A program made the position numbers and the translations under genes. Positions 38,361 through 49,218 of a stretch of DNA of 64,000 bases are shown in pieces. Positions within the stretch are counted from its first letter, which is position 1. Each line of letters starts with the position of its first letter. The notes beneath the pieces were generated by a model. The model made no database searches, was not told the DNA's origin, and saw only the letters and a list, made by a program, of their open reading frames with translations. The stretch spans positions 83,391-147,390 of the forward strand of contig VWPU01004879.1 of NCBI GenBank assembly GCA_013398955.1. Direction: 5' to 3'. The stretch is from Callaeas wilsoni. Taxonomy: Eukaryota; Chordata; Aves; Passeriformes; Callaeidae.

Positions 38361-39748
38361 TCAGGTGAAGTCCTGGAAAAAAGGGAAATTTTGTACTCAT
38401 CTTTAAAAGGCAGAAAGGAGGACCCTGGGAACTACCAACCTGTCCACCTCACCTCTGTGCCTGGGAAGATCATGGAACAGTTGAACAGTTCCTCCTAGTA
38501 GCTGTGCTAAAGTACGTGGAGAACAGGGAGGTGATTCAAGACAGCCAGCACGCTTGGCTTCACCATGGGAAAGTTCCTGCCTGAACAACCCAGCAGCCTT
38601 CTACATTAGACTGACTTCAGCATTGGGAAGGGGTAGGCTACAGGTGTCATTTATCTTCTCTAAAGATAAGTGTAAAGACTTCTGTAAAGTCTTTGACATG
38701 GTCTCCTACAACATCCTTATCTCTAAATTGGAGAGAGGTGGAATTGATGAGTGGACTGCTAGATGGATGACAAGTGGTGTCCCTCAGGGGTCTATGTTGG
38801 GACCAATGTTATTGAATAACTTCATTAATGACAGAGACAAATGGGTCAAGGGAACCCTCAGCAAATTTGCAGGTGACACTAGGCTGAGTGGTGCAGTTGA
38901 CACTCCTGAAGGATGGGATGCCATCCAGAGGGACCTGGACAAGCTCAAGAAGTGGGCCCATAGGAATGTCAGGTGTGAGGTCATGCTGCACTGGGTCAGG
39001 ACAACCTCTGATATCAACATAGACAAGGGGATGAACAGATCCAGAGCAGCCCTGCTGAGGAGGACTCAGGGGTGCTGGTGGGTGAGAGGCTGGACATGAG
39101 CCAGCCATGTGCACTCACAGCCCAGAAAGCCAAACGTGTCCTGGGCTGCATCCAGAGCACCGTGGGCAGCAGGGGAGGGAGGGGATTCTGCCCCTCTGCT
39201 CTGCTCTGGTGAGACCCCACCTGCAGTGCTGTGTCCAGCTCTGGGGTCCCAGCACAGGAAGGGCATTGACCCATTGGAGTCAGTCCAGAGGAGGAACACC
39301 AAGAAATTAGAGGGATGGAGCACCTCTCCTATGAGGAAAGGCTGAGAGAACTGGGATTATTAAGCCTGGAGAAGAGAAGGCTCTGGGTTGACCTTACTGA
39401 AGCCTTCCAATACCTAAAGGAGTCCTACAACAAAGCTGAAGAAAGACTTTTTTCAAAAGCATGTAGTGACAGGCCAAGGGGAATTGGCTTCAAACTAAAA
39501 GGCAGTAGATTTAGATGAGATATTAGGAAAAAATTCTATACTGTGAGGATGGTGAGACACTGGAACACATTGCTCAGAGTTGTGGATGACCCATTCCTGA
39601 AAGTGTTTAAGGCCAGTTTGGATGGATCTCTGATAAACCTGGCCTAGTGTCAGGTGTCCCTGTTCCTAGCAGGTGGCTTGGAAGTGGATGATCTTTAAGG
39701 TCCCTTCCAACCCAGGCCATTCTATGATTCTAAGATTCAGTGATTCTC
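38361..39748 (+). mobile_element. CR1 LINE, ORF2 reverse-transcriptase portion and complete 3' end
   Basis: The longest retroposon in the window. From 38361 the translation, with frameshifts, follows CR1 ORF2: a 'DPGNYQPV' block near 38422-38446, then a 'SVPGKIMEQ' block. Next come 'TSGVPQGS', 'FINDRD' and '[12 protein letters not shown]' (38854-38889), and the '[17 protein letters not shown]' block. The 3' UTR follows, with 'CACCTGCAGTGCTGTGTCC' and 'GAGGAAAGGCTGAGAGAACT' (39340-39359). The tail is 'GTCCCTTCCAACCCAGGCC' plus ATTCTATGATTCTAAGATTCAGTGATTCT ending near 39748. It is 5'-truncated, as most CR1 copies are. It is moderately young, since the 3' end is complete and easily read. Confidence 0.95.
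38554..39099 (+). pseudogene. Decayed CR1 ORF2 reverse-transcriptase remnant
   Basis: A 181-codon open frame inside the CR1 element; the only frame in the window with recognisable protein similarity. Its early part runs out of register, while later residues match the CR1 palm: '[20 protein letters not shown]' precedes '[12 protein letters not shown]'. Between 'RWM' and 'TSGVPQGS' some 20-25 residues present in complete elements seem to be deleted. The catalytic A-D-D box reads A-G-D (residues 106-108), so one metal-binding aspartate is lost. The frame has no proper start and ends prematurely, so it cannot encode an active enzyme. Confidence 0.9.
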
Positions 39749-40136
39749 TATGTATTTCTTAGATGTGGATACAGGTGCCAACAGTATCTAGTGCACTGGT
39801 GTCTTCCACTATTTATAGTAATGATTAAAATAATCCTAATCTTTATGTCTGCCTGAGGATATTTGTGAACAAAGATGAAATATACCTAGTATACTGGAGT
39901 CCGGAAGTTCCCAAGTCTTATATGAAATCAAAGTATTCCACAGTTTCTCAGATTTCTTGCTATGGGGCCCCAGTAGATCAAGACACACCAAATTTGTGCC
40001 ACATATTTTACCTCTGAGGATTTGCACTAAGTACATATCTGATTTTTCCCAATAATCATTCACAATTAACACCAATGAAAAACTTAATTATGAGATGGGG
40101 TCATCTACAGTTTTGCATGTGACCTGTTGTAGAAGC
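39749..40136. other. Unique spacer between CR1 and the solo LTR
   Basis: A non-repetitive stretch with a 79-codon minus-strand frame (39836-40075) of no recognised family. Nothing else was seen. Confidence 0.5.
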
Positions 40137-40141
40137 AATAC
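40137..40141. repeat. Target-site duplication, left copy (AATAC)
   Basis: The five bases AATAC immediately precede the LTR start TGAGAATC and recur exactly after the LTR end at 40768-40772. A 5-bp duplication fits ERVL-type (and some ERVK-type) integration. Confidence 0.75.
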
Positions 40142-40767
40142 TGAGAATCTGTAGCAATTAAACACATGGACCAACACTGAAACAAAATCAGTGAGAGAGC
40201 GGTACCCAAACAGAGTAACAGTCAGAGACTGGATTGGATCAATGGCTCGAGCCAATGCCTCTGTGTGTGTGTGTGGTTGGGGCAGATCACACCTTGCTTT
40301 CTGGTGAGACAAGGCCCCATGAGGCAGGCACAAGTATTGGACCCTGCTGGCTGTCCCGGAGTTCCTATCTCACACACCTTGGAACTCTAGGCATTGGTAG
40401 CTATATCTGTGTTTTTCTGTATTTCTTCTGTCTTTTTCCCTCTTTCTTTCTTCTCCTTCTAATCCTCTTTCATGAAACATTTTCGGGTAACTTAGCATCT
40501 CATAGGTTTAAATGTTTCTAGGTTAAATGGGCTAAGTTTATGCTAAGTTAATGCAAAATTAATGCTAAGTAATGCGATAATAATTGCTTTATATTGAACT
40601 TGGTGTTGTATTTACTCCTTTGCCAGAGTTCCTTAATTTTCTATATTTTTGCCAGTAAACTTCTGTGTGATTTTTACCTCTTACCTCTGGTTGGGATTTC
40701 TCCTTGCCCAGCTAGAGTAAAGAAGCCTCAGTTTAACTCCTGAATTTAAGTATTCCAGTGTGTTACA
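40142..40767 (+). mobile_element. Solo LTR of an ERVL-like endogenous retrovirus
   Basis: A 626-bp segment beginning TGAGAATC and ending GTGTGTTACA, the TG...CA form of retroviral LTRs, flanked by the direct repeat AATAC. Inside, a pyrimidine-rich tract at about 40413-40472 is followed by an 11-bp tandem array at 40531-40573. Then come a TATA-like CTTTATATTG at about 40587-40596 and a variant poly(A) signal AGTAAA at 40654-40659, followed by T-rich sequence. 'CTGGTTGGGATTTCTCC' near 40687-40703 is typical of avian ERVL U5 ends as I know them. No gag, pol or env and no second LTR are nearby, so it arose by LTR-LTR recombination. Strand is set by the poly(A)-signal order. The family name is uncertain. 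Confidence 0.8.
40531..40573 (+). repeat. 11-bp tandem array inside the solo LTR
   Basis: About four imperfect units of GCTAAGTTAAT are at 40531, 40542, 40553 and 40564 (the last one base shorter). Such arrays are often found in U3 or R of LTRs and can hold duplicated factor sites. Confidence 0.85.
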
Positions 40768-40772
40768 AATAC
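40768..40772. repeat. Target-site duplication, right copy (AATAC)
   Basis: An exact match to 40137-40141, directly after the terminal CA of the LTR. Confidence 0.75.
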
Positions 40773-43700
40773 TCATCTTGATTGTCATGACAAGCAGTCA
40801 TATCATTACCAAGGTTTGAATTCTCAGGTAAAATGTATTACATGACCTGATAATTTTAGCAACTTTTTTCAAGTGAGGAAAATTGCTGGGGAAACATAAT
40901 GTTGAGAGTCTTTTTCTCACTATTTGCTCTTTTTATTGTGCATTTGTCTTTCTGTAAAGAGATAGAATTAATCTCAGGCATCTACAATTTTACATGGCAT
41001 TTGGAACAGTTGGCAAATACACTGCTAGTTTTCCATCTATTAATTAATGGAATGTACTTACAGAAACAGTCATAAAATAGATCCATTACTAAACAAACTA
41101 TATAAAAATGTTTAGGCCTAGGCCACTGCCTTTTGGATATCTTTAGAATACAGCCTTATCTATGATAATACACAATATTAGAAGCTTTCCCACCCAATAT
41201 CCAAATATAAATTTTCCTGGATTGGATCATTTATAAATAATATATATACACTCTGTAAGTCTCTTCACAGTCCATAGCTCTTTTTCAGCGGAGATACAGT
41301 TCTCTGACTTGATCTACAGATCTCCTTTTTGAGCTCCTTGAGGCTCCTGGACATGGGCTAAAGCCTATGTCTTTAGCCTTTTTTTAACATACAAGAAAGT
41401 ATAATGTTCTGTTATGTGGGTGAGAAATACCTGTCCTTCTCCTACCCAAAAGAGCTAGCAAAACTGTTTCTCACCTCCATAAACTGTGCTCTTTCCAAAA
41501 CCGTTGTCATTTCCTTTCTATGGACACTTCTTCATCCAGTATGCTACCCGCTAGAACACACAATCGCTCAAATCCAGCATATTAATTTTTTCATTGGTCT
41601 ATTTCAACTCATGAACTCTTTCATAGAGAAAGATGGCATAGTTTGCGTCACTAAATTCAGATTTTATGAATGGATATGCTTACAAAAATGTGTAATTTGG
41701 GACTTAGCAGTCTAATATGTTATTCAATAATCAATTGGCATCTTAACTTTTCGTTTTCAAAGAAGAAGGATGATTCTGTCAAAAACGATAAGACTCCCTG
41801 TACTCCAATAGCTCTCCTAGAAATTCCTTCTTCACAGCCAGTTTAAAAACCCTAATTTTTCTCTGTTTTTGACACTTTTCAGTGCCTGTGGACTATAATT
41901 TTGTCTAGCTCTATACTTAGATTGAAGATGTTTTATGGAGAAAACAGTCTTTGCATCATTCCTTTAGAACAAATTCTGCACTGGAAAACCATGAAGTTAA
42001 ACTATGCTTATACCTTACCATTTTTCTTGACAAGTTGCTAAAATAACTGATTTCCAGCAGATGAAGTTTGAGCTCAGATATTTATAAATGTGAAGAGAGA
42101 AAATTCAGGATTATATTTCTTTTCTTAATAATTCCCCCTTATGAATGAGCATGATGTCTGTATAAAATATTTTGAGTGTCAAAATACAGGAAAATCAATA
42201 CAGTCACCAACAGTATTTTTTTCATCTGATATGAAAATCACCATTAAGATAATAACCTTTTATTTAGAAATGCACTGTCTTCTAAACAAAACCACATAAT
42301 GCTTTTCAACATAATAGGTTTGCCTTCAATTTATTATAAAAGGATATTGCATTTCATTTTACTATGGTTAAAAGTTAACAATATTTTAAATACTTATTGG
42401 TCATGCAATTCCGAATTGTGTTTTCATTCTGGTAAGACACTACCTGATGCAAGCAAAATAAATGGATGTGATTTTTTCTTACACTTATATTTATTTAGTG
42501 CATAATGCATTTCTCTTCCTTTATTTTGAGAAGCTGAATCCCAAAATTAAGTAGTTTTGAAAGGAAAAGAGCAATAAACTGAAAAAAAGACTTCTAAAAT
42601 GTTGAATTTCTGCAAACGCTTTATTCTCTGTGGAATATGCAATAAAATTTTGAAGCACATTATAAAATCAATATTTTACACTCACTTTAACACACTTATA
42701 TCTGGAAAATACTGATGTGATTTATGGGTCAAGAGCAGCTTATTTAGGTCATTTGAGGTCGGGTGATAAAATGTCATAGTTCTTTTTATGGTCTCTACTC
42801 CTAACTCCTTTTAATAACTCCAAAGAGACCTAAATCTTTCTGTTTTGTTTCTTCTAATGTACATAAAACTACCAAATTAATTTCAACTTTTATTGAGTGA
42901 TGGATAGTTCCAAAAAATAAACAAGATATCTCTTTATTTACTGACCCCTAGATGTGTCGTGATTTGTGTCCTCAGGCTTGAGTGGAAGAATCTTGAATGC
43001 AGAGGAAAAAGGACAGGAAAAAAAAAAAGTTAACAAGAGGACAATTTATGAGCAAGGTTAATATCAGAGATTCTCAGCTCACTTCTTATAGACATACATG
43101 TCTCTCTTTCTCATCTGTCCAAGCAGATTAACTGAGGAGATGCAAGTTCTTGGATAGCACATGTGGAATAAAAGAAAAAATGCACAGAAGATTACTATGA
43201 ATGTTGCTGTAATGGATTATAAAAATTAGGAATCTGTAATATACTGCTCTCTCATAATTTTATGTGGAACTTAAAGTCGTCTTTTTTTTCTTTTTTTTCA
43301 TTGCAGACTATATAGGACTGCAACAATTTTCCAGGTCAAGAAACTTTTCATCACTCTACCAACATCCTTTCATGGATCTGTTCAGTTTAATATCCTTGCA
43401 GTTATTCAACTTCAAGTGGGATTTTCTTTCCTTCACTAAGTGATGTGGAGTGGCTCAGTCATTATTCCCCAAGGTCAGAGTTTTCATTTTACACTGATTT
43501 TATACACTTTGCCTTGTGCTTTGAATTTTTCCTTGTTTGCCTTGTCTGATGTGACACGTATACCTTCCCTCAACAGTTCAGTCTGATATTAATTCTGTGC
43601 AATACACTTCACTAATCTATTATCTATGATAGCTGTGCAAAACAGTTTATATAGACATAGAATTTTTTTCATTAAAAAAAGAATCTTTCTGTAAATTTCA

Positions 43701-46700
43701 ATGTTACCTTTTTAGTAACTATACGGCTCCTTGCTTAATTTTCTAATTCTAAGAAGTGAATTTCCATTACTTAAATACTTGTACATACATAAATAAGTAT
43801 ATGAAATGCTAAAATACCAGTGGCAAGAAAAATGCAGTAATGCTCAAAGTAAGCAAATGTTTTATAATGTAAGCTGTTTTTTAAAATAAGTTATGTTATA
43901 TAATCTTAGTTTATATGGAAATTGTTGAACTCTCAGATTCATTAAGGAAAAGTAAAAATTCTAATGTTAATTCTGGAATCCTAAAATATATTCTGAGTAT
44001 CCTTTATACAAGACCATAAAAATGTTTTGACAGTGAAATAATGGAGAGAGCAACATTTTCAGTAGCACATTAAAATTACAGCCGTTTACTCTATTTATGA
44101 CTTCCAAGTAATAAAATTTTGTTATTTACCTTTCATTTTTATTTTTCTTTTTTTGGTTTGCTTTTTGTTTTTGTTTCTTTATTTGTTTGTTTAGTACACC
44201 AGTTTTTGAAGTTAGACTAGATTATCTTTCAGATGTAATTTTTACTCACAAAACATGGAGACAGCTAGGCCAGGCATTTATGTTAAGCCATTCAGATGCA
44301 ATACCCAAATTAGGACATACTCTGGGCTCTGCCTATTGTCGGTGCAAAGAGATGCACTCTTCCAAATCCTCATTCTGATCTTGCAAGGCTTGTATCATCC
44401 TCGAATCTGTGGACTTTTGAAATTTTTTCCAAAGTTAGCACATCCATGTATTTTTGTGGCAAAAAAATTTTATCCACAGAAGACGAACATTTTGGAAGTT
44501 AAGATTCATGCACTAAAATTTCATTTGAAAATAGTTTGGGCAAAATGTTTAATGTATTTTGTGCGGGAGAAAAAAGGCACCCCAGGGGTTTTCTCGGGTC
44601 ATCTGTCTTGGTTCCTACTGGAATTAATAGAATTTTCCAATTTGAGTGAATTTCAGAGGTTAATAACAGTAAATGAATACGTGTCTGGAAGGAAGAGGAG
44701 AACAATTGTACAGTAAAAAATGTCGTGTGGATTTTTATTTTTTTTTTTGTACAGACTGGTGAATCATTGGCCATTTTCTTGCATTCTGAAGCAGTAGCAG
44801 TTTTTGTGGACCTAACTCTTTTATGAGTTAGCTGGAAGTTACATGTCTGGAGGCTCATTTCTTTGATATTGCCAATATGTGAACCAAAATAACTGAAAAG
44901 GTGTTAAAAAAACAACCAAAAATATGCTGCATATTCATTCTTTAGCAAGAAAAAAAGGAAACTCAGAATCAGAGAATGCTCAGAGGGTAGAGTCTGATTT
45001 TCTTGTACTTTGAGAGATGCATGGCTATATTCTTCACTCCATAATATAGTGCAGAATTTTGGTCTTTTCCAGGCACAAAAACATTTTTAGTTTGAATTTC
45101 TGCAGCTGTGGTCTTAATCTGTAGATCCTTTACTGAAGGTTCACTGAAGGTGATCTAACTTAGGCAGACATTTTAGTTCCAAGAAAGTCTAGGACTTCTG
45201 TTCACCTATGAAACATTACTTGGCTCTGGCACAACTCCTGTGCTTTTATCTCCCCTCTGCAGCAGTAAACTGGATTTCTGTGCATGCAGGCTTTGGTCCA
45301 GCACTAGTGTAAGGCCATGGAGGAGGAGACTCTGTACCAGAGCCACAAAAGTTGGAAATGCTCCAGATTTTACCAGCTGAGATACAGCCTGAGGTGTACA
45401 GTTGAGTGCAGCTGTCTATTTTTATTTTCTAGCTGCATGAAGAAGGAAGAAATTAAATACAAATTAAAGAAAAAAACCAAACATAAATATATTATGTAAA
45501 AGACAAGAGCATATATCTCAGTAGAAAAACAAAACAATTGAAATACTTCCTACAATAATTTCAATTTTACTTTGACTGACTATGCACTCTTTCAATCTGT
45601 CATGAGGTGTCAATTGCAAAACAAAAGAGAAATGAGATCTGTGCCATTGCCAATTGAAAAGGAGAAATATACAGCACAAAATGGACTGTTGATGAAAGTT
45701 TCAGAACTCCTGTTCTGCTCCCTTAACTGGCGAAACCATCGGTTCCAGAGATCTTTGTCTTTTGTATTGGTTCGTGTTTTTTATGAACCATCAATCCTTA
45801 TGGTTTCAGCAAAACTGCATTAGTTTAGGTTCAGCCATTCTATTTTATTCTTCATATTTTGTCACTATGAAACCACAAAGTTTTAATGAAACTCCTGTGC
45901 CATTGTTTAAGACCCAAGAAAGAAAGCCAGCCTTTGTTTATTAGGGATGCGGATGAAGTATTTCATATTTCAGATGGTCATATACAATGTCAATAAACCT
46001 GCAGTTTCACATACCTATTCTTAGTCAAGTGGGCAGTGGTTTCCAGGGAGTTTAGCTGTCCTATATACTGAAATAATAAACTCAGTCAGAAAAAGAATAT
46101 AAAATTCATAAACAATATTAGACAAAGAACAGTCTAGGAAAGGGAGTTTCACCTATAAATTTCTTGACTGTAAGTGATGAAACAGCAGAAATCATAAATA
46201 CAGGATTTTATGTTTTGCATTGTGTGAGTTTTATAGAGTTCAAATGGAACATAATAAGGAAATAGCAAAGCTCTCCCTGGGTACATGATAAGTTGTAGGT
46301 TGAATTTTCCTCACTGAAGCCAAGAGAGATTTTTTCCCCTCACTGCAAAATTCATATAAGCAGCAGGGATGCATTTAATTTCAAAAAAGCTATATATAAC
46401 AGCTAATTATAAATGACAAGAATTCATTGATGTATACCTGATCTAGCATAAATTCTATTTTAAAGGATAACCCTCTGTGGTCCAAATACCAGGTTTTGAG
46501 AAAACCTTTTTACCTTGAAATCGCATGTACGTTTTTTCAAATTTAAGTGATAGGTCTTCAAAAGCACATTGGATAGAGACTGAGATTATACAGAAAGACA
46601 ATTAACAAAGTATTTAGTAAGAAAATAGGACAAACTGCAGTGATGAGGGACAGGGCTTAGTGAGACAAGCTTACTGACTGGCTCCATTTTACAAGTGATC

Positions 46701-46729
46701 AACCCCTTCCATACCCCTTTCTTGTTCCT
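40773..46729. other. Unique AT-rich noncoding DNA, no gene recognised
   Basis: The largest nearly repeat-free stretch. It includes a G/T- and T-rich tract at 44143-44194 and a 153-codon + frame at 44255-44716 (antisense frame 44499-44858). Neither peptide shows a domain I know. No splice-flanked exon pattern is convincing. No transposon was recognised. Confidence 0.5.
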
Positions 46730-47018
46730 TCTAGGTGGCCTTGCCCTGCACATTCCCCCATCAGTTTGCCCCAATGACGTTCTGTAATAACCTGGACCCT
46801 AGGGTTTGCATCTTAATCATCTGCGAGCTCCTGGTCTGCCCGCAGTTTCTTGGTAGCCCATCAGTTCATGCACCTGACCAGGTTCGTTTCTAGGTATTGT
46901 CTCGCTTATTTTCTTTCTTTGCTCTGTGTCTCTGAGTATTTTGTTTATTATTTTCCCCTTGTCATGCCATTTTGACAAGGTTCTCGATTGCAAAATCTTA
47001 CAGAAATAAATGTTCTCA
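46730..47018 (+). mobile_element. Possible LTR fragment, family unassigned
   Basis: The composition is more balanced than the surroundings and includes CpGs (for example near 46779, 46824 and 46841). A perfect AATAAA poly(A) signal at 47005-47010 lies near the 3' side, preceded by a T-rich stretch and 'TTTTGACAAGGTTCTCGATT', an arrangement resembling R-U5 of avian endogenous retroviruses. I could not find paired TG...CA ends with a target-site duplication, so boundaries are approximate. It could instead be a unique 3' UTR-like segment. Confidence 0.4.
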
Positions 47019-47300
47019 CATTCTACATGCCCTCATCAATTAGTGATTGAGTATCTTAAGTTCTCCTTATTGCTTCTTTTAGCACTTGTTGATCGTTTGT
47101 GTCTTGGTTTGTTTGGTTTTGACTTCTCTCTTTTCTTCTCTTCCCCTTTCACATTAAAAAGGTCCTTGACCAGATACAGTAGGGAAGGAGGAAACAGACA
47201 CTTTCTCCTTCCACATACCCTTACACTTAGTCTCAAAAGTTTATTTTCAATTGACACAATGTCATCCCTTTGGCAGAGCAGTGGTCATGTGTAAGCAAGT

Positions 47301-47690
47301 AGAATCACAGAATTGCTGAGGTTGAAAGGCACCTCTGGAGATAATCTAGTCCTACGCCCTGCTGAAGAAGGTTCAAATAGGGCAGGCTGAGCACCCTTCC
47401 CAGGAAACGTGATCCAGTCCCCAGCAACCCTCAAGCTGTGTTTTTTCCACCTGTCCTGATGTTTAAATGGAATTTCTTGCATTTCTGTATTTCTTCTTGA
47501 TCTCCTACTGGGCACCTCTCAGTTGCCTTTGTCTTCTTTATCACCATGTCATCCAGTAATTATACACATTCATGAGATCCCTGTGAATTTCTCCATATTA
47601 AACACTTTCAGCACCCTCAGCCTCCCTCACAGATGCTCCAATCTCTTAAAAATCTTTGTGGCCTGTAATGGTGTCCTACTGTCACTTCAC
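47301..47690 (-). mobile_element. CR1 LINE 3' fragment, inverted
   Basis: On the + strand it begins with 'AGAATCACAGAATTGCTGAG', the reverse complement of a CR1 terminus. It continues with 'GGTTGAAAGGCACCTCTGGA' and 'ATAATCTAGTCCTACGCCC'. It ends with the body phrases 'CAGATGCTCCAATCTCTTAA' and 'AATCTTTGTGGCCTG' near 47631-47664. The element's 3' end is therefore at 47301, and it is truncated near 47690. Divergence is moderate to high. Confidence 0.9.
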
Positions 47691-48994
47691 TAAAATAGTG
47701 ATATTCTTTGTCCAAAGAATGAAATTTTTTACACCATCAGAACAAAGATAGACTAAAGCAGAGGGGTAGGAGGTAGAAACTTCAAAAAAGTAAAAGTTTG
47801 GAAAATTTTCATTTTAACCTGCAAGTGAGTAAACATACTGAGCCAAGTACTGGTGCTGAAATCCCACAGCTGAGTCTCACCCTGCTTTAAAAAAACCCAG
47901 AATACTCCAGAGTTCAGTTTGAAAACTCCCCCCAGGGGAGATTGGTAAGGGGTCACAGCAGTTGTGGTGCCACTGAGGACCCTGGTAGGGAGTGTAGTCA
48001 ACAGGACTCACCACATATGTGAAGCATGTGGGGTTAATAGCTGGGCTTTTTAAGACTTCTGAGAAATTGCATTGTATGCTCAGAAAAGTGGTCATTTTCA
48101 CAGGCTTTTTATATTCTCTGGGATTGCACAGTCCAGTGTGGGGCCTTCCAAATGTTATGTAGCGTATTGCCCACATGGCCAAACATATAGACCAAGAATG
48201 GATCAGTAGAGAACCCAGGACTGTCAGCAAGGTCTGTTGATACCTCGGATACAACAGGGCTGGAAGCTGTAACTGTCAGATTCTAGAGTATCCAGCTCAG
48301 GTTTTTTTCTGCCTGTATGGCTAAGAGAGTCAGTAGACCTTGTAATTGTAAATAATCATTCCAACATTAAAAGCATGCTGAAAGTCATGTCTCCATGCTT
48401 CTTTGCAGACCTAGAGGTGATGGCATTTTAAGCATCCCCCTTCAGATTCTCTAAAGATTTAGCTGGCAAATATAAACACATTGTTAATAACTAAATTTCT
48501 TGGAGAAAGGAAAAAAATAAAATAATGCATGAATATAAGCCTGGTCATCACACACGATCATTAGTTTTATTTATGTAGTCATGCAGAAATGTACACTTTA
48601 CTTTGGTTTGATCGAGAAAATACTTTCCACCAACCTCAACAAAACAGGACACAATTACTTCTGAAAAGCAGGTGGACATAAATTGACTAAATTAATACTT
48701 ATTATTTGAAGAATGTAAACAATTAGTAAAATTAGTTATAGGTAATAGTCAAAAAGCCAGACATATTACATAATTGATAAAAAATAGGTATATAGGTATT
48801 ACCCTTTCTTCCCCCCACAATTTAAACTACTCTAGATGAGAAAATAGACTTCAAAATGAGTGTATTTCTAAGAAAATGAAGTGTCTATGAAAATGTCAAA
48901 ATTAAGCACTTTTTTTTTAAACTACTTTCAACTATTTCTGCAATACACTTCCCCCCCCCACAATTAGCATTGTCTAATTGACATTTTTGATAAT
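47691..48994. other. Unassigned DNA, GC-richer at 47870-48260
   Basis: The interval 47870-48260 holds a 125-codon minus-strand open frame (47877-48254), richer in Pro, Cys and Tyr than the random frames nearby and overlapped by a second open frame. I recognise no family. It borders the inverted CR1 but does not resemble CR1 coding sequence. A C9 run is at 48951-48959. Confidence 0.4.
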
Positions 48995-49038
48995 CTGTGT
49001 TGGTTTTGTTTGGGTTTTCTTTGGGCTTTTTGTGTTTT

Positions 49039-49069
<31 letters not shown>

Positions 49070-49218
49070 GTTTTTTTTTTTTTTTTTTTTTTGGGTTTTT
49101 TTTGGGTTTTTTTTGTTTTGGTTTTTTTTTTTTTTTTGGTGGATTTTTTGGTTTGTTTTGGTTTTTGTTGTTGTTGGTTGGTTGGTTGGTTGGTTGGTTT
49201 GGTTTAGGTTTTTTTTTC
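48995..49218. repeat. Extended G/T-only tract with (TTGG)n core
   Basis: More than 200 bases are almost free of A and C on the + strand. Features include a 29-base T run (49041-49069), a 22-base T run (49071-49092), GGGTTTTTTTTGGG units, and a regular (GGTT)n block at 49176-49202 with seven GG doublets. The three overlapping phenylalanine-rich open frames across it (up to 123 codons) are artefacts of the T runs, not proteins. The GGTT block satisfies a two-layer quadruplex motif. Confidence 0.92.

Noticed and set aside
44205..44240. 'AGACTAGATTATCTTTCAGA' resembling a CR1 3' UTR phrase
   Set aside because: No terminal ATTCTATG array and no upstream CR1 body, so it is too short to call.
44962..45000. 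'AGAATCAGAGAATG' resembling an inverted CR1 terminus
   Set aside because: Similarity ends after about 20 bases.
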